Below, piece by piece: positions 63,991-64,000 of a stretch of 64,000 nt of DNA. The translations under genes and the position numbers were made by a program. The stretch's first letter is position 1. Each line of letters begins with the position of its first letter. The notes under the pieces are model-generated. The model was not told the DNA's origin. It saw only the letters and a program-made list of their open reading frames with translations, and made no database searches. The DNA is from Metridium senile (taxonomy: Eukaryota; Cnidaria; Anthozoa; Actiniaria; Metridiidae): the NCBI GenBank assembly GCA_949775045.1, contig OX459100.1:8777194-8841193 (forward strand), in the 5' to 3' direction.

Positions 63991-64000
63991 ATACAAAATG

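Overview
The window is nuclear DNA from an animal, most likely a non-bilaterian such as a cnidarian (a sponge is the main alternative). Signs are AT-rich intergenic DNA full of foldback elements, GT-AG introns, canonical metazoan domains (death domain, DM domain, ASCH, BAR-like helices) and families of short inverted-repeat elements. The species cannot be fixed from the sequence alone.

Left part, about 1-34 kb: a mosaic of transposon debris surrounding two minus-strand genes that I reconstructed by splice-phase matching. Gene A (exons 6243-15052, plus a 5' exon) encodes two death domains, a coiled coil with a CxxC pair, and a basic nuclear-localisation-like tail. Gene B (27543-33950, eight exons, 426 aa) encodes a short CPxC exon, one death domain and a coiled coil. 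Between them lies a decayed third unit: an intact first exon at 21172-21283 and a death-domain exon with a stop codon at about 16474-16684. The death-domain exon and its upstream DNA were duplicated as a segment at least three times. Mobile elements inserted afterwards mark the joins.

Middle, about 35-42.5 kb: Gene D on the plus strand (36343-42479, six coding exons, 529 aa) is a more distant relative with the same order: acidic N-terminus with a CxxC, a phase 1-1 death-domain exon, then a coiled coil. Genes A, B and D form a local cluster of death-domain/coiled-coil proteins that I cannot tie to a named family. This is the best candidate for an undescribed system.

Right part, about 47-64 kb: two tandem two-exon DM-domain genes (47577-48814 and 50020-51427) share a C-terminal motif. 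A single-exon TRIP4/ASC-1 gene lies on the minus strand (52946-54472). Head to head with it, 492 bp away, is a plus-strand gene with a BAR-like helical N-terminus (from 54965, eleven coding exons, open at the right edge). Its introns carry CAT-rich and CCTT-rich microsatellites.

No rRNA, functional tRNA or CRISPR array was found. The remaining sequence is mainly hairpin MITE-like elements, a hAT-type non-autonomous element with an 8-bp target duplication, LINE and Penelope-like fragments, tRNA-derived SINE heads, and satellite arrays.
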